The position numbers and the translations under genes were made by a program. Source: an uncultured Lentisphaerota bacterium (GTDB lineage: Bacteria; Verrucomicrobiota; Kiritimatiellia; CAIQIC01). From it: 64,000 nt of DNA. The notes below the pieces were generated by a model, which was not told the origin of the DNA, did no database searches, and saw only the letters and a list, made by a program, of their open reading frames with translations. Positions 9,850 to 17,544 of the stretch are shown one piece after another. Every line of letters starts with the position of its first letter. Positions within the stretch are counted from its first letter, which is position 1. The stretch is from contig CAITZM010000119.1 in the NCBI GenBank assembly GCA_903896925.1, positions 1-64,000 of the forward strand. The letters run 5' to 3'.

Positions 9850-11139
9850 ATGAACACCACCGAACCCACCCTCATCTGCCCGAAGTGCAAGACCGAGATC
9901 AAGCTCACCGAGTCGCTGGCGGCCCCGCTCGTCGAGAGCATCCGGCGCGACTACGAGGAGCGGCTCACGCAAAAGGACGCCGACATCGCCCGGCGCGCGG
10001 CCGTGCTGCGCGAGGGCGAGGCGGCCATCGCACAGGCCCGGGCGACGCTCGACGACCAGGTCGCCGGGAAGGTGCAGCAGGAGCGGGTGCGCATCGCCGC
10101 CGACGAAGCCAAGAAGGCCCGCGCCACCCTGGCCGGCGAGCTGGACCAGCAGGCGCAGGCGCTCGCCGAACTCCAGGCGCTCCTGAAAGCCAGGGAGGGC
10201 AAACTGGCCGAGGCGCAGCAGGCGCAGGCGGAGCTGATCCGCAAACAGCGCGAACTCGACGACGCCCGGCGGGAGCTGGAACTGACGATCGAGCGGCGCG
10301 TGCAGGGCAGCCTGGCCGCCACCCGCGACCAGGCCCGCAAAGAGGCCGAGGATGCGCTGAAGTTCAAGGTGCAGGAAAAGGAACAGACCATCACCTCGAT
10401 GCAGAAGCAGATCGAAGAGCTGAAGCGCCGCGCCGAACAGGGCTCGCAGCAGTTGCAGGGCGAAGTGCAGGAGCTGGAGCTGGAAGCGCTCCTGCGCGCC
10501 AAGTTTCCGCGCGACACCATCGCGCCGGTCCCCAAGGGCGAACACGGCGGCGACGCGCTGCAGCGGGTTCTCGGCCCCCTCGGGCAAAGCTGCGGCACCA
10601 TCCTGTGGGAGTCCAAGCGCACCAAGAACTGGAGCGACGGCTGGCTGGCGAAACTCCGCGACGACCAGCGGGCCGCCAAGGCGGAACTCGCGGTGCTGGT
10701 CACCCAGACCCTGCCCCCCGGGGTCGAGGCGTTCGATTGGGTGGAGGGCGTGTGGGTCGTCCATCCCAAGGTCGCCATCCCGGTGGCCCTCATGCTGCGC
10801 CAGTCCCTGGTGGAAGTGTCGATGGTCCGGCAGTCTTCCGAAGGCCAGCAGACGAAAATGGAAATGCTCTACTCCTACCTGACCGGGCCGCGCTTCCGGC
10901 TGCGGGTCCAGGCCATCGTCGAGGCCTTCTCGAACATGAAGGAAGACCTCGACCGGGAAAAGAAGGCCATCACCAAGCAGTGGGCCAAGCGCGACGAGCA
11001 GATCGAACGGGTCATGCAGGCCACCGTCGGCATGTATGGCGACATGCAGGGGATCGCCGGCAAGACCTTGCAGGAAATCGACGGCCTGGAAATGAAGGCC
11101 CTGGAGGCGCCGGCCGGCGTCTTGCCCGGCCTGGAGTAG
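9850..11139 (+). CDS. DUF2130 domain-containing coiled-coil protein
   Basis: A 429-aa protein. The N-terminus has a single zinc-ribbon-like CPKCKTEI (residues 9-16), followed by a long charged coiled coil (about 25-200, rich in A, E, Q and K). The globular DUF2130 region follows, with GEHGGDALQRVLGP, GTILWESKRTKNWSDGWLAKL and a C-terminal helical segment. The ESKRTKNW block resembles a nuclease-fold core, but nuclease activity is not proven for the family. The start is 1 bp after the AsmA-like stop. No signal peptide is seen, so it is cytoplasmic. It appears to be the last gene of the run. Confidence 0.88.
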   Translation: MNTTEPTLICPKCKTEIKLTESLAAPLVESIRRDYEERLTQKDADIARRAAVLREGEAAIAQARATLDDQVAGKVQQERVRIAADEAKKARATLAGELDQQAQALAELQALLKAREGKLAEAQQAQAELIRKQRELDDARRELELTIERRVQGSLAATRDQARKEAEDALKFKVQEKEQTITSMQKQIEELKRRAEQGSQQLQGEVQELELEALLRAKFPRDTIAPVPKGEHGGDALQRVLGPLGQSCGTILWESKRTKNWSDGWLAKLRDDQRAAKAELAVLVTQTLPPGVEAFDWVEGVWVVHPKVAIPVALMLRQSLVEVSMVRQSSEGQQTKMEMLYSYLTGPRFRLRVQAIVEAFSNMKEDLDREKKAITKQWAKRDEQIERVMQATVGMYGDMQGIAGKTLQEIDGLEMKALEAPAGVLPGLE

Positions 11140-11189
11140 CGGCGCGAACCCGCCTCGAAAATCGCATTGCCCGCACGCGGTGCAGCGTC

Positions 11190-11240
11190 TATAAAGGCCA
11201 TGTCACTATGACAACGCAAACCCACGAGGTGCCTGTATGA
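11190..11240 (+). promoter_or_regulatory. leader with two mini-ORFs running into the isomerase gene
   Basis: A TATAAA box at 11190-11195 precedes an ATG at 11200 (three codons, stop TGA 11209-11211). That stop overlaps an ATG at 11208, which opens a 10-codon ORF (MTTQTHEVPV). The second stop (11238-11240) in turn overlaps the isomerase ATG at 11237. Each junction is ATGA. The SD-like GAGGTG for the isomerase lies inside the second mini-ORF. No product function is implied. Confidence 0.35.
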
Positions 11241-12076
11241 ATCCGTTCCTCCCACGCTTGGCGGTCTGCAGCTGGTCGCTGCAACCGACGTGCCCCGCCG
11301 ACCTGGTGCGCGACCTGCAAACCATTTCGCTCAAGCACGTGCAGATCGACCTCGATCCGTTCCGCGAAAACCCGGCGGTCTGGGACGCCGCCCCCGCGCT
11401 GTTCGCACAGCACGGCATCACGGTGGTGTCCGGCATGTTCCGCACGGTGGGCGAGGACTACTCGTCGCTCGAGGCGATCCGCCACACCGGCGGCGTCGTG
11501 CCCGATGCGACCTGGGACCAGAACTGGAGCAACGCGCAGGTCACCGTCAGGAACGCGGCCCGGCTCGGCCTCAAGTTCGTCATGTTCCACGCGGGCTTCC
11601 TGCCGCACGAGCCGACCGATCCGAATTTCGCCAAGCTCATGGACCGCGTCCGCCGGATCGCGCGCCTGTTCGCGGCCCAAGGCATCACGCTCGGCTGCGA
11701 GACCGGCCAGGAATCGGCCGCCGCGCTGAAGGCGTTCCTCGAACACCTGAACGAGCCGAATGTGGCGATCAATTTCGATCCGGCCAACATGCTGCTCTAC
11801 GGCAACGGCGACCCGGTCGCCGCCTTGCGCGTCGTCGGCAAGTGGGTCAAGAGCGTCCACGTCAAGGACGCCGCCGTCACCAAGGTGCCCGGCACGTGGG
11901 GCTCGGAGCTGACGGTCGGCACGGGCGAGGTGGACTGGAAGGCCTTCTTCGCCACGCTCGCCGAGATCAAGTTCCCCGGCTGGCTCTGCTTCGAGCGCGA
12001 GGCCGACAACCAGCGCGTCGCCGATATCAAGGCCGGCGTGCAGTTCGTCCGCCGCCTGCTGGAGGCGCACGGATGA
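11237..12076 (+). CDS. sugar phosphate isomerase/epimerase (xylose isomerase-like TIM barrel)
   Basis: A 279-aa cytoplasmic TIM-barrel protein of the AP-endonuclease-2/xylose isomerase-like family. Metal-ligand positions are visible: the Glu in CETGQES (about 154), then NFDPANMLLYGNGDPV and VKSVHVKDAA, ending with the Glu in CFEREADNQ. It starts MNPFLPRLAVCSWSLQP with GAGGTG upstream. Its stop overlaps the dehydrogenase start (12073), so the two are coupled. This isomerase-dehydrogenase pairing is common in inositol and keto-sugar catabolism; the exact substrate cannot be read from sequence. Confidence 0.88.
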   Translation: MNPFLPRLAVCSWSLQPTCPADLVRDLQTISLKHVQIDLDPFRENPAVWDAAPALFAQHGITVVSGMFRTVGEDYSSLEAIRHTGGVVPDATWDQNWSNAQVTVRNAARLGLKFVMFHAGFLPHEPTDPNFAKLMDRVRRIARLFAAQGITLGCETGQESAAALKAFLEHLNEPNVAINFDPANMLLYGNGDPVAALRVVGKWVKSVHVKDAAVTKVPGTWGSELTVGTGEVDWKAFFATLAEIKFPGWLCFEREADNQRVADIKAGVQFVRRLLEAHG

Positions 12077-13104
12077 AGACGGTCAATGTCGCGGTCGTCG
12101 GGCTCGGCTTCATGGGCGTGACGCATCTCAAGGCCTACCGCCAGATCCCCGGCGCGCGGATCGCCGCCATCTGCGACGCCGTCCGCCTGCCCGTGGATGG
12201 CGACTTCTCCACCATCGGTGGCAACATCGGCGCGGCCGATCCCTTCAAGCTCGACATGGCCCAGGTCAAGGCGACGAAGGACCTCAATGAGTTGCTGCAC
12301 GACCCGTCCATCGACCTGATCGACCTGTGCGTGCCCACGCTGGCGCACCCCAAGCTCGCCATCGCCGCGCTGCAGGCCGGCAAGCACGTCGTCTGCGAAA
12401 AGCCCCTCGCCCGCACCGCTGCGCTCGCCCGTGAAATCGCCGCCGCGGCCGCCACGGCCAAGGGCTATTTCATGCCCGCGATGTGCATCCGGTTCTGGCC
12501 CGCCTACGTGTGGCTCAAGCAGGCCATCGCCGGCCGGACCTACGGCAACGTGCTCTCCGCGCGCTTCCGCCGGGTCTCCGAGCCGCCCGGATGGTCCAAG
12601 GAATTCCTGGACGGCGCGAAATCCGGAGGCGCGCTGCTGGACCTGCACATCCATGACGCCGATTTCGTGCAGTACTGCTTCGGCAGGCCGCAGGCGGTCT
12701 ACGCGCAGGGCAAGGCCATCGTCAGCAGCGCGATCGACCATGTCTCCGCGCAGTTCACCGTCGCCGGCGGCGCATGCGTCGCGGCGGAAGGCGGCTGGGC
12801 GATGACGCCGGGCTTCGGCTTCAACATGGCCTATACCGTCCTCTTCGAAAACGCCACGGCCGACTTCGACCTCGCCCGCGGCGCCGAGGCGCTGAAGCTG
12901 TTCGCCAAGGGCCAGCCGCCGCAGGTCATCCAGCCCGCGGGCGGCGATGGCTACCTCGGCGAGCTCACCCACATGGTCGAAAGCATCCGCGCCGGCCACG
13001 CGCCGACCGTCGTCACCGCCGGTGATGCCGCCAGCGCCGTGGAAATCTGCGAGGCCGAGGAAGAGTCCATCCGCACCGGCCAGATCGTCAAGCTGACGGC
13101 CTGA
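12073..13104 (+). CDS. Gfo/Idh/MocA family oxidoreductase (cytoplasmic)
   Basis: A 343-aa NAD(P)-dependent dehydrogenase. The Rossmann motif GLGFMG occurs near residues 11-16, the catalytic-lysine motif CEKPLA near 115, and the C-terminal domain histidine motif LDLHIHDADFV near 193. There is no leader, in contrast to the two Tat-type relatives at 16263 and 31334. The ATG at 12073 overlaps the isomerase stop. The likely role is oxidation or reduction of a sugar, inositol or 3-keto derivative, in concert with the isomerase. Confidence 0.92.
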   Translation: MKTVNVAVVGLGFMGVTHLKAYRQIPGARIAAICDAVRLPVDGDFSTIGGNIGAADPFKLDMAQVKATKDLNELLHDPSIDLIDLCVPTLAHPKLAIAALQAGKHVVCEKPLARTAALAREIAAAAATAKGYFMPAMCIRFWPAYVWLKQAIAGRTYGNVLSARFRRVSEPPGWSKEFLDGAKSGGALLDLHIHDADFVQYCFGRPQAVYAQGKAIVSSAIDHVSAQFTVAGGACVAAEGGWAMTPGFGFNMAYTVLFENATADFDLARGAEALKLFAKGQPPQVIQPAGGDGYLGELTHMVESIRAGHAPTVVTAGDAASAVEICEAEEESIRTGQIVKLTA

Positions 13105-13411
13105 ACTACTATTCGAGCCGAAGTGGTTGCGGCTTTCCAAGCCTCGGGGAGATGGCCGTTTCCATTGCCAATGGTTGGAAAGCGGAACCACGGAGGACAC
13201 AGAGGTTCAGGAGGTCACAGAGTCGGTGTCCTCTGTGAACCTCCGTTTTCCTCTGCGACCTCCCAGCCCTGGCCCTGCCAGCCCTGAGCTTGCCGAAGGG
13301 TGGTGAGCCCTGTCGAACCAGCGCAGTCGAAGGGTGTGGTTTTTCTGCCGCTTGGTGTCTTCGTGGGTGGTGAGAGTTTCCCAACGCCGCCGGAGTTGCT
13401 ATAAGGAGGCC
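13105..13411. other. intergenic region with palindromic element and inverted-repeat filler
   Basis: 13134-13181 contains a minus-oriented copy of the TTTCCA...TTGGAAA palindrome found upstream of other genes in this window. 13186-13263 is a CACAGAGG-type inverted repeat (arms ACGGAGGACACAGAGG and CCTCTGTGAACCTCCG). The remainder to about 13380 is related filler (CTTCGGCAAGCTCAGGG-like and GTGTCTTCGTGGGTGG). No coding region is recognised. Confidence 0.6.
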
Positions 13412-13495
13412 GTGGCGAAACAGGCGAAGGAGTAGCCCATGAAAAAGTTCGCATGGTTGTCCGTGAGCAGCACGCCGGGAGCGCGGGCCCGATGA
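13412..13495 (+). CDS. two short upstream ORFs preceding the PIG-L gene
   Basis: AAGGAGG (13403-13409) precedes GTG at 13412, giving a 7-codon ORF ending TAG at 13433-13435. AAGGAG (13427-13432), inside that ORF, precedes ATG at 13439, giving an 18-codon ORF (MKKFAWLSVSSTPGARAR) that stops at 13493-13495. The PIG-L ATG at 13492 overlaps this stop as ATGA. The Shine-Dalgarno sequences are good, so ribosomes probably load here. Whether the peptides matter or only couple translation is unknown. Confidence 0.4.
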
Positions 13496-14295
13496 GCCGC
13501 CGCGTCGCCATGGCCATCGGCGCGCACCCGGATGACATCGAGTTCATGATGGCCGGGACGCTGAGGCTGCTCAAGCTGGCCGGCTTCGAGACCCACTACC
13601 TGAACCTCTCCACCGGCTCCTGCGGCAGCCAGGTCTATCCGCCCGCCCGGCTCCGCGTGGTCCGCCGGCGCGAGGCACAGGCCGCGGCGCGCCTGCTCGG
13701 CGCGACCTGGCACGCGAGCCTCGTGGACGACATGGAGATCTATTATGCGGACCCGACGCTGCGCCGGCTGACCGCCGTCCTCCGCGAGGTCGGCCCGTCG
13801 ATCCTGCTGGTGCCCTCGCCGCAGGACTACATGGAAGACCACACCAACGCCTGCCGGCTCGCGGTCTCCGCGGCGTTCGTCCGCGGGATGAACAACTACC
13901 GGACCACGCCGCGCCGCGCGTCCACGCCGCACGATGTGACGCTCTACCACGCGATGCCCACGGGCCTGCGCGACCCGCTGCGCCGGCGCATCATCCCCGG
14001 CGCGTTCGTCAACACCGGGAGCGTGTTCGCGGAGAAGACCGCCGCGCTCGCCGCGCACCACAGCCAGCAGGACTGGCTGGCGGAGACGCAGAAGATGAAC
14101 CAGTATCTCGCCACGATGGAGCGCTACTCGCGCGAGGTCGGGAAGATGTCGCGCCGGTTCGCGCACGCAGAGGGCTGGCGCCGGCACCTGCATTGGGGCT
14201 ACTGCGCCGAGGAGGCCGACCCCCTGCGCGACGCGCTCGGCAAGCAGTGCCGCATCAACCCATCCTACGAGGCCGCGCTCGAACGTGGGGGGTGA
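13492..14295 (+). CDS. PIG-L family N-acetylsugar deacetylase
   Basis: A 267-aa LmbE/PIG-L protein. The zinc-binding motif AHPDD is at residues 11-15, and a second ligand motif appears as DYMEDHTNA near 120. The family removes acetyl groups from N-acetylglucosamine conjugates. The NagB-like gene at 15314 also handles amino-sugar phosphates, so amino-sugar use is plausible. The ATG at 13492 is preferred over the in-frame ATG at 13453 because it overlaps the stop of a well-initiated short ORF and places AHPDD close to the N-terminus, as usual. There is no signal peptide. Confidence 0.85.
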   Translation: MSRRVAMAIGAHPDDIEFMMAGTLRLLKLAGFETHYLNLSTGSCGSQVYPPARLRVVRRREAQAAARLLGATWHASLVDDMEIYYADPTLRRLTAVLREVGPSILLVPSPQDYMEDHTNACRLAVSAAFVRGMNNYRTTPRRASTPHDVTLYHAMPTGLRDPLRRRIIPGAFVNTGSVFAEKTAALAAHHSQQDWLAETQKMNQYLATMERYSREVGKMSRRFAHAEGWRRHLHWGYCAEEADPLRDALGKQCRINPSYEAALERGG

Positions 14296-14304
14296 AAAGG
14301 GGAA

Positions 14305-14545
14305 CGCCGGGTCAGGTGACCCGGCCTACAGCGAATGAATGCGCCCGGTCGGTGACCGGGCCTACAAAGGAAGATGCAGGCCACGCGACCTCACCGGGCG
14401 GTAACCGTGTTGTAGGCCGCGTGACCTCACGCGGCGAACCGAGCGAACGAAATCGCCCGATCGGCGACCGGGCCTGCAGCAACGCAGAACATGCCCGTGC
14501 CATCGCGAAGGTTGCAGTTGTAGGCCGGGTCACCTGACCCGGCGA
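14305..14545. repeat. REP palindrome cluster, left of the RAYT gene
   Basis: Six short palindromic units. Three read toward GCCTACA (14305-14331, 14342-14367, 14455-14478) and two read TGTAGGCC first (14411-14435, 14519-14543); a degenerate unit lies at 14374-14401. Stems are variants of CCGGTCGGTGACCGG or CGCGTGACCTCACGCG, always next to TGTAGG/CCTACA. Alternating orientations form REP pairs (BIME-like). They flank a REP-associated transposase, the arrangement expected when the transposase acts on them. Confidence 0.85.
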
Positions 14546-14554
14546 AATTTGAAA

Positions 14555-15046
14555 ATGCAAAACGATCTGTCATTCCCGAAGCGCTTGCGGCGCCTGACGA
14601 CGGTGTGGCTGGATGATGGTCAGCCGATGTATTTCATCACAGCGTGCACTGCCGACCGGAAACCGTGGCTGGACAACGCAACCATCCACGGGCATTGGCA
14701 AACCTTCCTGGCAGGCAGCATGGAGCGCTACGGTTGGTGGGTGGCTTGCTATGTCCTGATGCCCGACCATGCGCACTGGTTTGCACGCCCGAAAGTCGGT
14801 GCGGTGACGCTGGGCGCCTGGGTCAAGGCGTTGAAAGCCTTTGTTGCGCAGCGGGAATTCCGGTGGCAAGCGGGATTTTTCGATCATGCGCTGCGGAGTG
14901 ACGAGAGCTTTGCGGAGAAGTGGGCTTACATCCGTATGAATCCTGTGCGGAAGGGATTGGTCACAACGGCAGAGGATTGGCCGTATTGGGGCGGGTTTCA
15001 TCCGGAGGACGGTCGCCCGTTGCAAAACGAGGGGAACGCCGGGTGA
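14555..15046 (+). CDS. REP-associated tyrosine transposase (RAYT, IS200-like Y1 HUH)
   Basis: A 163-aa single-domain Y1 HUH nuclease of the TnpA-REP group. The N-terminal LRRLTTVWLDDGQPMYFITACT is the family's opening beta strand. The HUH motif is MPDHAHW (H72, H74) and the catalytic tyrosine is Y125 in AYIRMNPVRKGLV. FFDHALRSDESF before it is the typical RAYT block. The ATG at 14555 is preferred over a TTG at 14549. Both sides carry REP palindromes (14305-14545 and 15037-15288). RAYTs are single-copy, domesticated transposases linked to REP spread; activity here is inferred. Confidence 0.93.
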   Translation: MQNDLSFPKRLRRLTTVWLDDGQPMYFITACTADRKPWLDNATIHGHWQTFLAGSMERYGWWVACYVLMPDHAHWFARPKVGAVTLGAWVKALKAFVAQREFRWQAGFFDHALRSDESFAEKWAYIRMNPVRKGLVTTAEDWPYWGGFHPEDGRPLQNEGNAG

Positions 15047-15288
15047 GGTCACCCGGCCTACAGCGCTTGAATTTGTAGGTCGTGTGACCGCACGCGGCGC
15101 AGTCTGGTGAGAACGCCCGGTCGGTGACCGGGCCTACAATTCCTTGGGTAATCCGCCGTTGTATACCGCGTGACCCCACGCGGCGGAAATTGGAGAAACG
15201 ATTTGATGCGCCGGGTCGGTGACCGGGCCTACAACGGAAAATGTCGGCCGCGTGACCCGCCTGAGGCGGGCAAGCCTCACGCGGCGGG
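15037..15288. repeat. REP palindrome cluster, right of the RAYT gene
   Basis: Six units in strictly alternating orientation: 15037-15063, 15074-15099, 15114-15139, 15160-15186, 15209-15234 and 15242-15288. Stems resemble those of the left cluster (GGTCGGTGACC, CGTGACC...CACGCG). The last unit carries an extra internal hairpin (CCGCCTGAGGCGGG). The first unit overlaps the end of the transposase gene. Confidence 0.85.
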
Positions 15289-15313
15289 AGTTTGAAACGA
15301 AAGGACAGCTATC

Positions 15314-16246
15314 ATGCCACGCAAACTCAGTTCGATTTCGCCGGATTGGTGGGACTACACCACGCTCGACGCGGACCTCATCGAGGCCGCCGCGCGGCTG
15401 ACGCCGCGCGACCTCGAACGCCTCTCGCGGCCCGGGTTCAAGGTCGTCATGTACGACACGCTGGCGGACTTCTACCTCGCCGAGGCGCTCGAATACATCA
15501 CCGCCTGGCGGCAGAGCACCGCGGACAACCCGGTCGGCATCTGCGGCCCGATCGGCCCGACCGAACAACTGCCGCTGGTCGCGCGCATCGTCAACGCGCT
15601 CGGCCTCGACGTGCGCGCCGGCCATTTCTGGGGCATGGACGAATGGTTTTTGGACGGCACGGAGATGGCGGTGACGCACCCGCTCTCGTTCGAGCGCGCC
15701 GACCGCGAAATGTGCTTCAACCGCATCGAGAAAAAACTGCGCATGGCCGACGACCACCTGCATTTCCCCAAGGCCGACACCGCGCCCTACCGCCGGAGCT
15801 GGGATGCCGGCGTCCGCTGCGCCGTGATGCAGGGCGGGCAGGGCGACGTGAAGCACTGGGCGTTCAACGACCCGCCGCAGCGCACCGGGAAATACAAGGA
15901 CGCCCCGCCGCCGCCCGCCGAGTACCTCAAGCTGGCGACGCGCGTGGTGAAGCTGCACCCGCTGACCGTCGCGCAGAACGCGCGCACCAGCGGCGGCGGG
16001 AACATCGCGCTCGTGCCGACCATGGCCATCAGCGTCGGCCCGGCGGAGACGTGGAAGGCGGAGAAGGTGTCCATCTGGCAGGCCGGCCAGCACGACAACC
16101 CCTTCGGCCAGCGCCTGACCGCCTACATGATATCCAAGCGCCTCGCCGACAGCGCCGTCCCGATGAGCCTGCTCGCCCTGCACCCGAACGTGCAGTTCAA
16201 CTACTACCGCGGCGGCCTCGGGTCGTGCGCGGTCGAGATGCACTGA
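15314..16246 (+). CDS. NagB-like glucosamine-6-phosphate isomerase/deaminase family protein
   Basis: A 310-aa cytoplasmic protein of the NagB/RpiA/CoA-transferase-like fold. Family landmarks, in order: [13 protein letters not shown] near residue 76 (phosphate loop position), GHFWGMDEW near 107 (the DE pair of the active site), [14 protein letters not shown] near 175 (equivalent of GxGxDGHIAFNEP), and a C-terminal [11 protein letters not shown]...VPTMAISVG. It is longer than E. coli NagB (266 aa) and lacks the canonical HIAFNEP spelling, so the substrate may differ. AAAGGAC precedes the ATG. Confidence 0.75.
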   Translation: MPRKLSSISPDWWDYTTLDADLIEAAARLTPRDLERLSRPGFKVVMYDTLADFYLAEALEYITAWRQSTADNPVGICGPIGPTEQLPLVARIVNALGLDVRAGHFWGMDEWFLDGTEMAVTHPLSFERADREMCFNRIEKKLRMADDHLHFPKADTAPYRRSWDAGVRCAVMQGGQGDVKHWAFNDPPQRTGKYKDAPPPPAEYLKLATRVVKLHPLTVAQNARTSGGGNIALVPTMAISVGPAETWKAEKVSIWQAGQHDNPFGQRLTAYMISKRLADSAVPMSLLALHPNVQFNYYRGGLGSCAVEMH

Positions 16247-16262
16247 CCCCTTGGAGAACACC

Positions 16263-17537
16263 ATGAACACCCACCTCAATCGCAGGGATTTCCTGAAGAC
16301 CTCGGCCACGCTGGCCGCCGGGGCGACCCTCGCCTCCCGCGGCATTCTCACCGCGAAGGAGCGCACGCGATCCATCGGCGCCAACGACCGGATCCGCATC
16401 GGCCTCATCGGCTGCGGCGACCGGGGCGTGAACGTGCACATGGCCAGCATCCGCAAGCACGCCCAGGCCGAGAACCTCGCGCTCGTCGCGCTGTGCGACC
16501 CGTGGAGCAAGGCGCGCGAAAACGCTGCGGCTAAGGCCAAGGAATGGCTGGGCGCCGACGTGAAACAGTGCCGTACCTACCACGAGCTGCTCGACCTGCC
16601 CGAGGTGGACGCCGTGATGATCGCCTCGTGCGACCACTGGCACTCGACGCATCTCGAGGCCGCCGCGAAGGCCGGGCGGCACGTCTATGTCGAAAAGCCG
16701 ATGGCCATCGAGTTCGACGAGCTGACCCGCGCGTACGAGGCGGCGAAGAAGTCGGGCGTGGTGATCCAGGTGGGGACGCAATCGCGGAGCAGCGCGAGCG
16801 CGGGGGGCTGCCGCGCCCTGGTCAAGGCCGGGACCCTCGGGAAGATCTCGCGCATCGAGCAGGTCCGCAATGCCGACAAGCCCTACTGGTATCACTACCT
16901 CAAGCCCGACGTGCAGGCCGCGGATGTGGACTGGAAGGAATTCACGAAGGGCCGCACCAAAAAGCCGTTCGACCCGATCCTGTATTCCGGCTGGTACGGC
17001 TACTGGGAATTTTCGCAGGGCCCGGTGCCGCAGCTCGGCGTCCACTTCCTCGACCTCATCCACTTCATCACCGGCATCGGCTTCCCCGAGACCTGCGTCT
17101 GCCTCGGCGGCATCTACACGTGGAAGGACGAGCACCACTTCTCGGCGCCTGACCAGGTGCAGGCCGTCTGGAACTATCCCGAGGGCGTGATGGTCAGCTA
17201 CTCGAGCAACTTCGGTAACAGCAGCGGCAACCTCCTCCGCCTCGCCGGCGAGAAGGGCACGCTGAACATGGAGGCGCTCTGGAGCGAGCCCACCTACACC
17301 GCCCGGGGCGGCATCAACCGCGACGGCTCGATCCGCGGCGAGAACAAGGTCGTCCCGGTCGAGCAGACGGACCACTGGGTGAACTGGTACCGGTGCATGC
17401 GCAGCGGTGACACGCCGAACGCGCCGCTGGACGCCGGCTACCAGCATTCCGTCGCGAGCATCATGGCGACGATGTCTTATGAGTCCGGCCGCCGTACGCG
17501 GTTCGACGCGAAGAAACGCAAGATCGTGATGGATTGA
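16263..17537 (+). CDS. Gfo/Idh/MocA family oxidoreductase, Tat-type leader
   Basis: A 424-aa dehydrogenase with a twin-arginine leader (RRDFLKTSATLAAGATLAS), so probably exported folded with its cofactor. The nucleotide-binding motif is IGLIGCGDRG near residue 45 and the catalytic motif is VEKPMA near 143; QLGVHFLDLIHF marks the C-terminal domain. ATG 16263 has GGAG six bases upstream. The DUF1080 hydrolase starts 7 bp downstream. This pairing suggests periplasmic 3-keto-glycoside chemistry: oxidation of a sugar, then cleavage by a 3-keto-disaccharide hydrolase. Confidence 0.9.
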   Translation: MNTHLNRRDFLKTSATLAAGATLASRGILTAKERTRSIGANDRIRIGLIGCGDRGVNVHMASIRKHAQAENLALVALCDPWSKARENAAAKAKEWLGADVKQCRTYHELLDLPEVDAVMIASCDHWHSTHLEAAAKAGRHVYVEKPMAIEFDELTRAYEAAKKSGVVIQVGTQSRSSASAGGCRALVKAGTLGKISRIEQVRNADKPYWYHYLKPDVQAADVDWKEFTKGRTKKPFDPILYSGWYGYWEFSQGPVPQLGVHFLDLIHFITGIGFPETCVCLGGIYTWKDEHHFSAPDQVQAVWNYPEGVMVSYSSNFGNSSGNLLRLAGEKGTLNMEALWSEPTYTARGGINRDGSIRGENKVVPVEQTDHWVNWYRCMRSGDTPNAPLDAGYQHSVASIMATMSYESGRRTRFDAKKRKIVMD

Positions 17538-17544
17538 TAGAAAA

